Shown: positions 49,195 through 58,432 of the stretch, piece by piece
How positions within the stretch are numbered: position 1 is the first letter of the stretch
How the letters are laid out: each line of letters starts with the position of its first letter
Origin: CAIRDP01 sp037138335
Lineage (GTDB): Bacteria > Bacteroidota > Bacteroidia > Bacteroidales > FEN-979
DNA length: 64,000 bases
Direction: 5' to 3'
Assembly: GCA_037138335.1 (NCBI GenBank)
Contig: JBAXIO010000003.1
Location: forward strand, 62,001-126,000
Notes under the pieces: generated by a model
Database searches by the model: none
Told to the model about the DNA's origin: nothing
What the model saw: only the letters and a program-made list of their open reading frames with translations
Made by a program: the position numbers and the translations under genes

Positions 49195-50871
49195 TCATGC
49201 TTTCAGTTTCTTATACTTTATCCTCTTCGGAGCTTCATCGCCCAGCCTTTTTTTCTTGTTCTCCTCGTAATCAGAATAGGACCCTTCAAAGAAATACACC
49301 TGGGAATCTCCTTCGAATGCCAGGATGTGGGTTGCGACCCGGTCGAGAAACCAGCGGTCGTGGGAAATGATCACGGCACAGCCTGCATAGTTTTCAAGGC
49401 CTTCCTCCAGGGCACGAAGCGTGTTGACATCGATATCGTTGGTAGGCTCGTCAAGAAGCAGCACATTCGCTTCTTCTTTAAGCGTGAGCGCCAGGTGGAG
49501 ACGATTCCTTTCCCCTCCGGAGAGGACCCCGCATTTTTTCTCCTGGTCGGCGCCTGTAAAATTAAAGCGGGCCACATAAGCCCTTGCATTCATCGTTCGC
49601 CCGCCTAATGTTATCGTCTCGCTGTCATTGGATATCACCTGGTAAACGGTTTTTTCAGGATCAATTGCCGCATGGGCCTGGTCTACATATGCAAGTTTTA
49701 CGGTATCCCCTATGCGGAAATCACCCTGCTGGGGTTTCTCACTGCCCATTATAAGCCTGAAGAGAGTGGTTTTTCCCGCTCCATTGGGGCCTATAATACC
49801 TACAATTCCTGCAGGAGGCAACGCAAAGTTCAGGTTTTCATAAAGCAGTTTGTCGCCGAACGACTTGGAGACCCCATTAGCTTCTATAACCAGGTTTCCG
49901 AGCCTGGGGCCATTAGGTATGTATAGTTCAAGGCGTTCTTCTTTCTCCCTGACATCCTCATTCAGCAATTTTTCATAGGCGCTCAAACGTGCTTTGCCTT
50001 TAGCCTGCCTGGCTTTTGGCGACATACGCACCCAGTCAAGTTCGCGCTCAAGTGTTTTCCTGCGCCTGCTTTCCTGCTTTTCCTCCATCTGGAGGCGTTT
50101 CGACTTCTGGTCAAGCCAGGATGAATAATTACCCTGCCAGGGGATGCCTTCCCCGCGGTCAAGCTCCAGTATCCATCCTGCCACGTTATCAAGGAAATAA
50201 CGGTCATGGGTAATGGCAATAACCGTCCCCTTGTATTGTTGAAGATGCAGCTCAAGCCATTGGATGGACTCGGCATCAAGATGGTTTGTAGGCTCGTCGA
50301 GAAGGAGGATGTCGGGTTCCTGGAGAAGCAGGCGGCATAAGGCAACCCTGCGGCGTTCACCGCCCGAAAGTACGTTCACCTGCATGGTTTCATCAGGGCA
50401 GCGAAGGGCGTCCATAGCCCTCTGGAGCCTGCTGTCGAGTTCCCAGGCATTATGATGGTCGAGAAGCTCGGTAAGTTCACCCTGTCGTGCAATGAGTTTG
50501 TTCATCTCATCGTCGCTCATGGGCTCGGCGAACTTCAGGTTGACCTCTTCGTATTCTTTCAGAAGGCTTACGACCTCATGAACACCTTCCTCCACAACCT
50601 GGCGCACGGTCTTCGTTTCATCGATCAGGGGCTCCTGTTCAAGGATGCCTACCGAATACCCGGGGGAAAAAACAACCTGTCCCTGGAAGGACTTTTCAAG
50701 CCCTGCAATGATCTTCAGAAGCGTTGATTTCCCGGAACCGTTCAAGCCTATGATCCCGATTTTGGCGCCGTAAAAGAACGAGAGGTAAATGTTTTTAAGC
50801 ACCTGCTTATGAGGAGGGAAGATCTTACTGACCCCCACCATGGAGAAAATGATTTTTTTATCGTCGGCCAT
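49195..50871 (-). CDS. ettA: Energy-dependent translational throttle protein EttA (ABC-F)
   Basis: The 558-residue ABC-F ATPase has two nucleotide-binding domains with Walker A GLNGSGKSTLLK and GPNGAGKTTLFR, two signatures (LSGGERRRVALCRLL and LSGGERNRLHLAL), and two Walker B/D-loop segments ILLDEPTNHLD and LLLDEPTNDID. The inter-domain linker (WVRMSPKARQAKGKARLSAYEKL) is the EttA-type P-site tRNA interaction motif. The length is standard. EttA gates the first elongation step according to the ATP/ADP ratio. Confidence 0.94.
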   Translation of the reverse strand: MADDKKIIFSMVGVSKIFPPHKQVLKNIYLSFFYGAKIGIIGLNGSGKSTLLKIIAGLEKSFQGQVVFSPGYSVGILEQEPLIDETKTVRQVVEEGVHEVVSLLKEYEEVNLKFAEPMSDDEMNKLIARQGELTELLDHHNAWELDSRLQRAMDALRCPDETMQVNVLSGGERRRVALCRLLLQEPDILLLDEPTNHLDAESIQWLELHLQQYKGTVIAITHDRYFLDNVAGWILELDRGEGIPWQGNYSSWLDQKSKRLQMEEKQESRRRKTLERELDWVRMSPKARQAKGKARLSAYEKLLNEDVREKEERLELYIPNGPRLGNLVIEANGVSKSFGDKLLYENLNFALPPAGIVGIIGPNGAGKTTLFRLIMGSEKPQQGDFRIGDTVKLAYVDQAHAAIDPEKTVYQVISNDSETITLGGRTMNARAYVARFNFTGADQEKKCGVLSGGERNRLHLALTLKEEANVLLLDEPTNDIDVNTLRALEEGLENYAGCAVIISHDRWFLDRVATHILAFEGDSQVYFFEGSYSDYEENKKKRLGDEAPKRIKYKKLKA

Positions 50872-50875
50872 ATGT

Positions 50876-51014
50876 TGGATAATTGGATAGTTGGATAACT
50901 GGATGACTGGATGACCGGATAGCTGGATGACTGGATATCAATTATCCGGCTATCGGCGCGAAGCGCCTTATAGGCAGCTTTGCTGCCTTATCCTGCGTCT
51001 TGCATCCTGCATCT
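50876..51014. repeat. Octamer array (8 units), two hairpins and a heptamer repeat
   Basis: Eight units of TGGATAAC type run from 50876 to 50939, with partial inverted units after. Two hairpins follow: GGCGC-GAA-GCGCC (50955-50967) and GGCAGC-TTT-GCTGCC (50973-50987). Three heptamers TGCGTCT, TGCATCC, TGCATCT (50994-51014) end on the stop codon of the glycosyltransferase gene. The whole 142-bp gap is thus made of repeats. Confidence 0.85.
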
Positions 51015-52186
51015 TATATTTGTTTTGGTTTTTCTATTAACGCCTCAATCTTCGCCGTTTCCCTTTCCCAGCTGAAGTTTTCGTGCACAAACCGGTGGCC
51101 GTTAAGGCCGATCTCCTTCGCTTTGCCGGGATTGTTCAGCAGGAAAAGTATGTGTTTGACATACTCTTCGGGTGTTTCGGCAACAAGCAGGTCCTGTCCC
51201 GAACGGGCTTTAAGCGCCTGGAAAGCCAGAGGCGATGTGATACAGGGTATCTGCATGGCCATGGCTTCAAGAAGTTTGTTCTGAAGCCCTGTCCCGATCT
51301 GCATGGGGGCAATAAACACTTTTGCCTCTGCATAACAATCGCGCATGTCGGGTACCCATCCGCTGACTTCCACATTGTTCGATTTCAGCACCATCACCCG
51401 GATGTTGGGATTGGCACCGGCCAGGAGCAGGCGGATATCATGTTTTTGCTGGAGAAGCCGGGGCAGGATCTGGTTGACCAGGAATTCGGCGCTGTTGATA
51501 TTCGGAGGATAGCCCATGTTGCCTGTAAACACAAGATCAAATTTTTTCTCCACTTCCTGCGGACTGAAAAACTCGGTATCCACCCCGTTGGCCACCACCA
51601 CGATCTGGTCGCGGTCGGGATGGGGGATCAGGTCCCTGTCGGGTTCCGAGATGATGATCTTGTTGTCGAAATGGTCAAATACCATGCGCTCATAATTCTG
51701 AAGCCTGCGATGCTCAATTCTCAGGAAAGGCCTGATGTAAAAAGGGGAGAGTGCTATCCGCCGGTCGATGCCTTTTGAAAAAACATCCTGGTAGTCGATG
51801 GTTTTAGGGATGGGGATGTCTTTCACATATTCTGCAACCCTGATCAGCTGGCAAAAAATATGATCAGGTTTATAGGTATTGATAAGCTTTATGATCTGTT
51901 TTTTTGCCGATGGGTTATAAAAATAGCCCACCTGCATTGGCCTTCCGCTGAAAAATGCAATGATGATATTCAGAAGGATATTGAATTTATTTAAGGATAT
52001 CACATGAACGGCTTTTACGTATTTATGAAGTACGTGAAGCGCATCTTTGTGGAGGACGCTGTCGTTGAGAGAGCAAAGAATTATTTCGTGGTGCCTTGAA
52101 AGTTGTTTGATCTGGTGGAATGCCCGCAGTTTATCACCTTTTTCTGTTGGATAGGGTACGCGGGGAAGAAGAAAAAATATTCTCAT
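51014..52186 (-). CDS. Glycosyltransferase, GT4/GT1-type (PEP-CTERM/EpsH1-associated-like)
   Basis: The 390-residue protein starts MRIFFLLPRVPYPTEKGDKLR, the pattern of the sugar transferases found in exopolysaccharide loci, and carries the GT4 C-terminal features GWVPDMRDCYAEAKVFIAPMQIGTG and LEAMAMQIPCITSPLA with the donor-binding Glu. It probably extends a surface polysaccharide or glycolipid. It lies 17 bp after the second glycosyltransferase, so the two and the LptF/G gene form one operon. The upstream frame start at 52207 was rejected. Confidence 0.85.
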   Translation of the reverse strand: MRIFFLLPRVPYPTEKGDKLRAFHQIKQLSRHHEIILCSLNDSVLHKDALHVLHKYVKAVHVISLNKFNILLNIIIAFFSGRPMQVGYFYNPSAKKQIIKLINTYKPDHIFCQLIRVAEYVKDIPIPKTIDYQDVFSKGIDRRIALSPFYIRPFLRIEHRRLQNYERMVFDHFDNKIIISEPDRDLIPHPDRDQIVVVANGVDTEFFSPQEVEKKFDLVFTGNMGYPPNINSAEFLVNQILPRLLQQKHDIRLLLAGANPNIRVMVLKSNNVEVSGWVPDMRDCYAEAKVFIAPMQIGTGLQNKLLEAMAMQIPCITSPLAFQALKARSGQDLLVAETPEEYVKHILFLLNNPGKAKEIGLNGHRFVHENFSWERETAKIEALIEKPKQI

Positions 52187-52224
52187 GAGGTTTTCTGTGG
52201 ATGACAAAATTAGGAAAATCCCGG

Positions 52225-53421
52225 TTAAGCGGTCAGTTTCTTATAAAAACCTTCAAGTTTGGAGATGATTTTTTTACGGTCATACTGCGATTCTGCCAGG
52301 TTCCTCGCACTTAAGCCGGTTTTCCTGAGAATGTCAGGATATTCAATGCATACCGATATCATTTCGAAGAACTCGCAGGCCAGGTCGGCCACAAGCAGGT
52401 TCTCCCCGCGGGTGTATTCTATGCCTTCGGCTCCAAGGGAAGTCGAAACAATGGTTTTACCGTAAGCCATGGCTTCAATGATCTTGATGCGGATGCCGCT
52501 GCCCGAAAACAGGGGGACTATCATGATATCGTTGGCGATATAAAAGGCCGAAGCATCCTCCACTTCGCCTTCGACAACCACGTTGGCCAGGGAGAGCCCT
52601 TTCATCCAGCCCGGCATTTCCCTTCCTGCAATATGAAATTTAAGCGAGGGGTACCGCCGGTGAAGGTCGGTCCACACATTCTGAAGGAACCATTTAACGC
52701 CTTCCTGGTTCGGGATCCAGTTCATGGCGCCAATGATAAATATGGTAGGATCCTTCACCTCTTCTTCATTAACCTTATAATCAGAAGGATTTATGCCAAA
52801 AGGGATGGAGATAACCGGTTTTTCGGTATTGGCGCTGAAAAACCTTGCATCCTTTTCTGTTATCGCGGCCACCCCATCAACAAGGTCGGGTACAGTAAGC
52901 TCGAACAGTTTCAACGTCCGGGCCAGGTGGTTGATATAAAATTTTTTAAGGGGGTTTGTTGAGTTTGCAGCAAGCCTTTCCCAGATAAGGTGTTCGATGT
53001 TATGGGCCCTTAGAATGATCCTGGCTTTGGAATGACTGCGGATCACCTTGATATATGCGGCCATCGGCAGGGTTTCGAGCTGGACTATATCGTATTCCGA
53101 TTCCTGCAGGACCTTCCTGAGCCTTGTTTCCAGGGCGGCTGAAATAAACCGCTCAATATGATAGGAACGGCTGGTAAACAGGTTTTTTAAGGAAGGAACA
53201 ACTTTTACCCTCAGGTCGATATCTACCAGTTCGATCCCGGTTTTCTCCCGGTAGGAGGAAGGGATGTCGGAGGGATTGATATTATACTTGAACGATTTGA
53301 CCGCTAATACTTTAACCGAGTGGCCCGCCTCGATCATCCCTTCTATCAGCATATTCATTGCAATAGGCCCTCCTTCTTTGGGCGGCCAGGGTGATTTATT
53401 GCAGAGGAACAATATTCTCAT
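52225..53421 (-). CDS. Glycosyltransferase family 4-like protein
   Basis: The 398-residue protein has the GT4 layout: N-terminal LFLCNKSPWPPKEGGPIAMNMLIEG, the mid-domain LRAHNIEHLIWERLA, and C-terminal VVEGEVEDASAFYIANDIMIVPLFSGSGIR followed by IEAMAYGKTIVSTSLGAEGI. It shares the operon with the preceding glycosyltransferase. Its start codon overlaps the stop of the LptF/G gene by 4 bp, indicating translational coupling. Acceptor and donor are unknown; an envelope glycan is inferred from context. Confidence 0.85.
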   Translation of the reverse strand: MRILFLCNKSPWPPKEGGPIAMNMLIEGMIEAGHSVKVLAVKSFKYNINPSDIPSSYREKTGIELVDIDLRVKVVPSLKNLFTSRSYHIERFISAALETRLRKVLQESEYDIVQLETLPMAAYIKVIRSHSKARIILRAHNIEHLIWERLAANSTNPLKKFYINHLARTLKLFELTVPDLVDGVAAITEKDARFFSANTEKPVISIPFGINPSDYKVNEEEVKDPTIFIIGAMNWIPNQEGVKWFLQNVWTDLHRRYPSLKFHIAGREMPGWMKGLSLANVVVEGEVEDASAFYIANDIMIVPLFSGSGIRIKIIEAMAYGKTIVSTSLGAEGIEYTRGENLLVADLACEFFEMISVCIEYPDILRKTGLSARNLAESQYDRKKIISKLEGFYKKLTA

Positions 53422-54884
53422 AGTCCCTGCCCGGTTTGAATGCGGAAGATCTTCTGGAAGAGCTTGATCCAGCTTTCAACATCGAGCAGGGATGCATCGA
53501 TAGTGGCTTTCCGGGTCAGGAAAGCGCCAATAGGGAGGAGGACGGCCGAAGCCAGCCACATGCCCTGCCATACCGGAACCTGGCCATCGGCTGCATACTT
53601 TTCCCCGGTAAACGATATGATCCAGTAAAGGATAAAAAAGATGGTTGAAATTACCGCGGGCATACCGAGGCCTCCTTTGCGGATGATGGCGCCCAGGGGT
53701 GCCCCTATAAAAAACAGCAGGAAACAGGCAATGGAAAATGTAAATTTCTTATGGAACACGATCTGGTGGCGGAACACAAGTTTGTCCTTGTTCTCAAAGT
53801 TTTCACCGGCAATGCTTACGTTCTCCCTTACTGCGCTGGCCGCATTATAAGCCGCATTGATAATATCCACACGGTTGGAAATATCAAAACTGCCAAGCAC
53901 ATAGCTCGCATAAAATTTCCTTGGGTTTTTCCCGGCCGGCTTTTCGGCGGGCTTCCGCTTAAAGGGGGCAAGGGCCGTATCGCGGCCCGTGAGCGCCGAG
54001 AAATTGTTGAAGAGATTATCTGATGATGTTTTTCTCTCCCTTTGAATTTCCTGGCGGATGGAATCGATGGAAAACATCAGCTGGCTGATGTTCTGCATCT
54101 CGTAGTTTTTCTTGAACAGGTTTTCATCGGTTCGAGTGAGCTGAAGTCCCGACAGGTCGAACATCTGGTATTGCTCGCTGAATTTTGTACGCTGGAACGG
54201 CCTTGTTATCTCGTTCCTGCGCAGGTCAATGCGTTCTTCGTAATTGTACCCGTTGTAAAGCCTGAATACCAGGAAACGCTTGTCGGAACTAAGTTCCATT
54301 TTACCCCATTCAGCAACAGTCATGGAAACATTCCCAAGGTGCTTGGTGTGGTCATAGACCATCACGTCCCTGATGGTGTTGCCGTCGGCATCCTTTTTGC
54401 CTACCCTGATCACGAATCCGTCAATGCCGTTATAAAAAACACCTTCGCGCAGATTAAATGCAAGTTTTTTCTCCCTTACGTCATATAATAATGAAAGGAA
54501 CTTAAGATTGGCTTTTGGAAGGATGACATCCGCAAAATAAAAAGCCAGGATTGAAATGAGGATGGAAACAACGATCAAAGACCGCATGATCCTGAACAGG
54601 CTGATACCCGCGGCTTTCATTGTAACGAGTTCATAGTGTTCGCCCAGGTTCCCGAAGGTCATCAGGGATGATAAAAGAATAGCCAGTGGCAGGGCCATGG
54701 GCACAAAGGTGGAAGATGCGAAAAAGAGTAATTTGAAGATGATATACAATTCGAGGCCTTTGCCCACAAGGTCGTCGATATACTTCCATAAAAACTGCAT
54801 CAGCAGGATGAACAGGGCAATGAAGAAAGTCATGACGAGAGGGCCGAGGTAGGATTTCAGAATGAACCAGTCGAGTCTTTTCAT
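53418..54884 (-). CDS. LptF/LptG-family permease
   Basis: The 488-residue membrane protein has the LptF/G layout: N-terminal membrane helices (LKSYLGPLVMTFFIALFILLMQF), VPMALPLAILLSSLMTFG, a large periplasmic domain of about 250 residues, and C-terminal helices (IACFLLFFIGAPLGAIIRKGGLG). It moves lipopolysaccharide to the periplasmic bridge using LptB (encoded at 22015). It is longer than typical LptF/G (about 360) because of a periplasmic insert around residues 260-330, rich in charged residues. It heads the operon with the two glycosyltransferases. Confidence 0.87.
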   Translation of the reverse strand: MKRLDWFILKSYLGPLVMTFFIALFILLMQFLWKYIDDLVGKGLELYIIFKLLFFASSTFVPMALPLAILLSSLMTFGNLGEHYELVTMKAAGISLFRIMRSLIVVSILISILAFYFADVILPKANLKFLSLLYDVREKKLAFNLREGVFYNGIDGFVIRVGKKDADGNTIRDVMVYDHTKHLGNVSMTVAEWGKMELSSDKRFLVFRLYNGYNYEERIDLRRNEITRPFQRTKFSEQYQMFDLSGLQLTRTDENLFKKNYEMQNISQLMFSIDSIRQEIQRERKTSSDNLFNNFSALTGRDTALAPFKRKPAEKPAGKNPRKFYASYVLGSFDISNRVDIINAAYNAASAVRENVSIAGENFENKDKLVFRHQIVFHKKFTFSIACFLLFFIGAPLGAIIRKGGLGMPAVISTIFFILYWIISFTGEKYAADGQVPVWQGMWLASAVLLPIGAFLTRKATIDASLLDVESWIKLFQKIFRIQTGQGL

Positions 54885-54925
54885 GACGGAAATTGTATAG
54901 CAAAGATATGAAAGATGTACGATTT

Positions 54926-54960
54926 ACCATTCACCATTCACCATTCACTGTTCACTATTC
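54926..54960. repeat. Heptamer tandem repeat, ACCATTC type (5 units)
   Basis: Five 7-bp units, ACCATTC three times, then ACTGTTC and ACTATTC. It lies in the 101-bp divergent gap between the LptF/G and third GNAT genes, 13 bp upstream of the -7 box of the latter. The units resemble one arm of the 44901-44975 element. Confidence 0.75.
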
Positions 54961-54973
54961 ACTTAAAAAAGCC

Positions 54974-54981
54974 TACTTTTG
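54974..54981 (+). promoter_or_regulatory. -7 promoter box of the third GNAT gene, leaderless arrangement
   Basis: TACTTTTG, an exact TAnnTTTG match, ends four bases before the ATG at 54986. Transcription would begin at or next to the start codon. Confidence 0.5.
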
Positions 54982-54985
54982 TATA

Positions 54986-56182
54986 ATGAAAATCATCGAA
55001 GTAACCGACAGGAAGTCCCGCCGCGACTTCCTCGATATGGTTGAGGCCATTTACAAGGGAGATCCCTATTATGTAAGGCCTCTTGACCAGGAGATCGAAC
55101 TTGTATTTAAGCCTGAGACCAACAGTTTTTTTCAGCACGGGGAGGCGGTCAGATGGATCCTTAAAGACGATGCCAATAAGGTAATAGGTCGGGTTGCTGC
55201 ATTCATCAACAAAAGAAAGGCTTTAACTTTTCAGCAGCCTACCGGCGGCATGGGTTTTTTTGAAGTCATCAATAACAGGGAAGCCGCCTTTTTGCTTTTC
55301 GATACCTGCAGGGAATGGCTGGCCGCCCGGGGAATGGAAGCTATGGACGGACCTATTAACTTTGGTGAGAATGATGTCAACTGGGGCTTGCTGGTCGAGG
55401 GTTTCATGCATCCCGGCATCGGCATGAACTATAACCATTCCTATTACAAGGACTTCTTTGAATCGTATGGGTTCAAGTTCTATTTCGAGCAGGTATCCAA
55501 CCATCTTGACCTTACCAAACCCTTCCCCGAAAGATTCTGGAAAATAGCCGAATGGGCCATGAAAAAAAAAGAACTGAGTTTCCGTCACTTTGAATCGGCG
55601 CTGAAGGATAAATTCATGAACGACATGAAGGAAGTGTATGACGACGCATGGAAATTTCACGAGAATTACACTCCCCTCGACAAAGCGACTATGATGAAAG
55701 GGCTTGAAAAAGCAAAATCCTTTATTGACCCCGAAATGATATGGTTTGCCTATTATGAAGATGAACCTGTGGCTTTCCTGATCCAGTTCCCTGATGTAAA
55801 CCAGATCGTTAAACATCTTCATGGTAAGCTGAACCTGCTTAATAAGTTGAAATTCATATGGTTGAAATACCGTAAAACCATAACAAGAACTCGTATCGTC
55901 ATTATGGGTGTAAAACCAAAATATCAGCGGTTCGGGGTGGAATCGGGGATATTTTATCATCTCAATGAAAAAATGAAGAAGAAACCCCATATCACCGAGG
56001 TTGAACTTGGCTGGGTAGGCGATTTCAACCCCAAAATGAGGGCTCTTCATGAATCGGTTGGGGCAAAGTTTGCAAAAAGGCATGTGACTTATCGCAAGTT
56101 GTTCAATGAAAACATTGAATTCCAGCGGTCAACGATCATACCCGTTGATACGAAAGACCGGTTTATCAAGGGAGGGGAATAA
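54986..56182 (+). CDS. GNAT-fold acyltransferase-like protein (paralogue 3)
   Basis: The 398-residue protein shares the pattern of the 36375 and 38526 products: MVEAIYKGDPYYVRPL, VIGRVAAFINKRKA, MGFFEVINNREAAFLLFDTCREWL, MEAMDGPINFGENDVNWGLLV. The C-terminal half retains GNAT elements (IVIMGVKPKYQRFGVESGIFYHL, VELGWVGDFNPKMRALHESVGAKF). The last segment strongly resembles a GNAT acetyl-CoA/acyl-CoA-binding A motif (the Q-x-x-G-x-E/x pattern) and the asparagine-bearing loop. It is monocistronic. The start at 54986 follows a promoter; the frame is open back to 54893 through the heptamer repeat. Confidence 0.75.
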   Translation: MKIIEVTDRKSRRDFLDMVEAIYKGDPYYVRPLDQEIELVFKPETNSFFQHGEAVRWILKDDANKVIGRVAAFINKRKALTFQQPTGGMGFFEVINNREAAFLLFDTCREWLAARGMEAMDGPINFGENDVNWGLLVEGFMHPGIGMNYNHSYYKDFFESYGFKFYFEQVSNHLDLTKPFPERFWKIAEWAMKKKELSFRHFESALKDKFMNDMKEVYDDAWKFHENYTPLDKATMMKGLEKAKSFIDPEMIWFAYYEDEPVAFLIQFPDVNQIVKHLHGKLNLLNKLKFIWLKYRKTITRTRIVIMGVKPKYQRFGVESGIFYHLNEKMKKKPHITEVELGWVGDFNPKMRALHESVGAKFAKRHVTYRKLFNENIEFQRSTIIPVDTKDRFIKGGE

Positions 56183-56232
56183 AAAATTCTGTAAAAAAGT
56201 GTAAAATAATTGGAGATTCTCCTGATTTAGTT

Positions 56233-56240
56233 TATTTTTG
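56233..56240 (+). promoter_or_regulatory. Promoter of the T9SS-exported protein gene
   Basis: TATTTTTG (-7) at 56233-56240 with TTGG at 56210-56213, about 20 bp upstream, matches the -33/-7 pair. The start codon lies 61 bases downstream, so this transcript has a leader. Confidence 0.55.
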
Positions 56241-56301
56241 TTATCCCAAAACCAAAAGAAAATAGTATCAATCCTGAAATGTCTAACTTAAAATCTTAAC
56301 A

Positions 56302-58368
56302 ATGAAGAAAGTTCTACTCTTATGTGCCGTCCTTATTTTAGGGCTGGCCGTTGTTACGCAGGCTCAGTTAAGGAAATACCCTTCTTACAAAGCCCCCGTA
56401 AAACACATGACCTCAATTGACCCTGTTTCTGCAACCCAGGAATCAACTGTAATTAAACCTCTTCCCTCAACTACAAAATCAACCAGTGGTATTGTAGACG
56501 TTCTTACTATTGGTACTGCTGCCAATGCACTTGGCTGGGGATATGGCTCAGGTTCCTACGACCACATATGGGCCGACAATGACCTTAAAGCAGTCGCAGT
56601 TATACACCGTATGGGACCAGGAACAACTCCCCCGAGTTTTTCAGGCTACCTTGCTTTTGACCATGCCGCCAATTACGGAGCCACAGCAGCCGACTGGAGG
56701 ATCAACTACCAGATTCACGGAGCTAACCTGAACACAGGCGGTAATTATTATGCTGATGCAGCACGTTATCCCCAGGGGGCTATTTACAACCCTGCCGGAA
56801 ATACCGATACGGCAAATGCATACCTATGCTATTTTGCACCTGCATTTACCAATACAACCCCAGCTTCCTGGGGCGGTTATGCCTGGGGGACCGGCAAATG
56901 GGGCGTACCTGGTGACACCATCAGACATCTTGACTGGTATGCTCCTCCTCCTTACCGTGATATCCAGGATGGGTTTACCATTACTCCTCTCGGTACTGCA
57001 TTTTCAATAGGCAATGAGTACCAGGTTATTTCAGCAACTGATTATACTTATTACGATAACCTTTACCTTACAACAGGTGTATGGGATAATACAGCCCATA
57101 AATATGATTATACAGCCAGTCTCATCCCCCTGCCTCAGAATCTTGGCCAATGGTCATCAATTGAAAAAATTGCTGCTGACCCAACTGGAAATGATGTATG
57201 GATTGGTTGCATCGGCAACAATGGAGGAGCAACCCCCGTTTTTGATTCCACACTCTATCCTATTTTCATTCATTCCTCCGATGGAGGCCAGACCTGGGGC
57301 GCTCCCATTGCAGTGACCCTCGACGGGCCCAACGGGATCCCTGCCATCCTGAATTATATCTCCGATGTAAAACTTGATTCAGTATATGCCCCTGATCTTC
57401 CTCCTTCAAGGGACCAGGTCGCCTATACCTGCGTTTTTGACGGCAGCCTCACTGTGGATAAATGGGGCAACCCTCATTTTGCAGTTGGGATTGCTTTACC
57501 CGGTGGCGGTTTTTCGCTTATTTCACCCGATGGTGCCAATTCACCCAAATTTGATAGCACCCTTGCCATTTTTGACATCTTCACAACCGATCAAGGTGCC
57601 ACCTGGTGTGCCCGCATGATGGGTATCCCCAAGCATTTCCGTTGTAATGTAACATCAAACAATGCAGCTTCATCGATCGACATGCGTACCAGGATCTCAA
57701 GGAATGCAGCCGGCGATAAAATTTTCGTTACTTACCAGGATACGTGGCTTGCCACAAAAACTGACAATACCGCACCTGATATTTTTGCACGTGGCTGGGA
57801 TCTTTTAACAGATAAACTTACCGACAACATTGGAACCGGACAGGATGCAGCAACCAATGTTACGTTTATGTCAAACGTGACACAGGCTGCTTTCTGCCCC
57901 GACATGGCACCGATTGTTTTCACCAAACCCAATGGTTCGTCACTGCTCCCGTTAGCTTGCGAGGGGATTGTAAACCTTGTCCTTGATAACCCCGTCAGTT
58001 TCTATTACATCCCCAACTTCAGTTTTGCCCAGGCTGACTTTAAAATTAATGCACAGGGCCCTGTTTGGGGAAGTGCCTGCGATTTCCCGGTTGGGATAAC
58101 TGAACCCGTCGCTACTTCATCGTTATCAGCTGAAGTTTACCCGAATCCGGTTAAGACTATTGCTTCTGTTAAGGTTACTGTTCCCCAGAAGGGCGCTGTA
58201 ACTATCAAGCTTACCAACCTCGTTGGCCAAACCGTTATGAGTGTGACCAGGAATGTTGAAAGCACAGATACATTCACCCTTGATGCTTCCCAGCTTACTT
58301 CAGGTGTTTATTTCTACACCGTTACCCAGGGCAGCCAGAAAGTTACAGGAAAGATCGTTGTTGAATAA
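56302..58368 (+). CDS. Secreted protein with T9SS type A sorting domain and sialidase-like Asp-box
   Basis: The 688-residue protein has a signal peptide (VLLLCAVLILGLAVVTQAQ) and ends in a type A T9SS sorting domain of about 75 residues (AEVYPNPVKTIASVKVTVPQ, LTNLVGQTVMSV, LTSGVYFYTV, VTGKIVVE). The middle holds one clear Asp-box (SSDGGQTWGAP) as in BNR/sialidase-like beta-propellers and a W-rich repeat-like part. The passenger is probably a propeller displayed or released at the surface; enzyme activity is not evident. It implies a functional type IX secretion system elsewhere in the genome. A terminator follows. Confidence 0.85.
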   Translation: MKKVLLLCAVLILGLAVVTQAQLRKYPSYKAPVKHMTSIDPVSATQESTVIKPLPSTTKSTSGIVDVLTIGTAANALGWGYGSGSYDHIWADNDLKAVAVIHRMGPGTTPPSFSGYLAFDHAANYGATAADWRINYQIHGANLNTGGNYYADAARYPQGAIYNPAGNTDTANAYLCYFAPAFTNTTPASWGGYAWGTGKWGVPGDTIRHLDWYAPPPYRDIQDGFTITPLGTAFSIGNEYQVISATDYTYYDNLYLTTGVWDNTAHKYDYTASLIPLPQNLGQWSSIEKIAADPTGNDVWIGCIGNNGGATPVFDSTLYPIFIHSSDGGQTWGAPIAVTLDGPNGIPAILNYISDVKLDSVYAPDLPPSRDQVAYTCVFDGSLTVDKWGNPHFAVGIALPGGGFSLISPDGANSPKFDSTLAIFDIFTTDQGATWCARMMGIPKHFRCNVTSNNAASSIDMRTRISRNAAGDKIFVTYQDTWLATKTDNTAPDIFARGWDLLTDKLTDNIGTGQDAATNVTFMSNVTQAAFCPDMAPIVFTKPNGSSLLPLACEGIVNLVLDNPVSFYYIPNFSFAQADFKINAQGPVWGSACDFPVGITEPVATSSLSAEVYPNPVKTIASVKVTVPQKGAVTIKLTNLVGQTVMSVTRNVESTDTFTLDASQLTSGVYFYTVTQGSQKVTGKIVVE

Positions 58369-58385
58369 TCTTTCCCTGAAATGAC

Positions 58386-58420
58386 AAAAAAGAGGTTGCC
58401 CTGAAGGCAACCTCTTTTTT
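58386..58420. terminator. Rho-independent terminator
   Basis: A perfect 15-bp stem (AAAAAAGAGGTTGCC at 58386-58400 and its complement at 58406-58420) with loop CTGAA ends in six T. It ends the T9SS-protein transcript and, lying 13 bp before ccmB, suggests that ccmB starts a new transcript close by. Confidence 0.85.
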
Positions 58421-58432
58421 AATTTATAGAAT

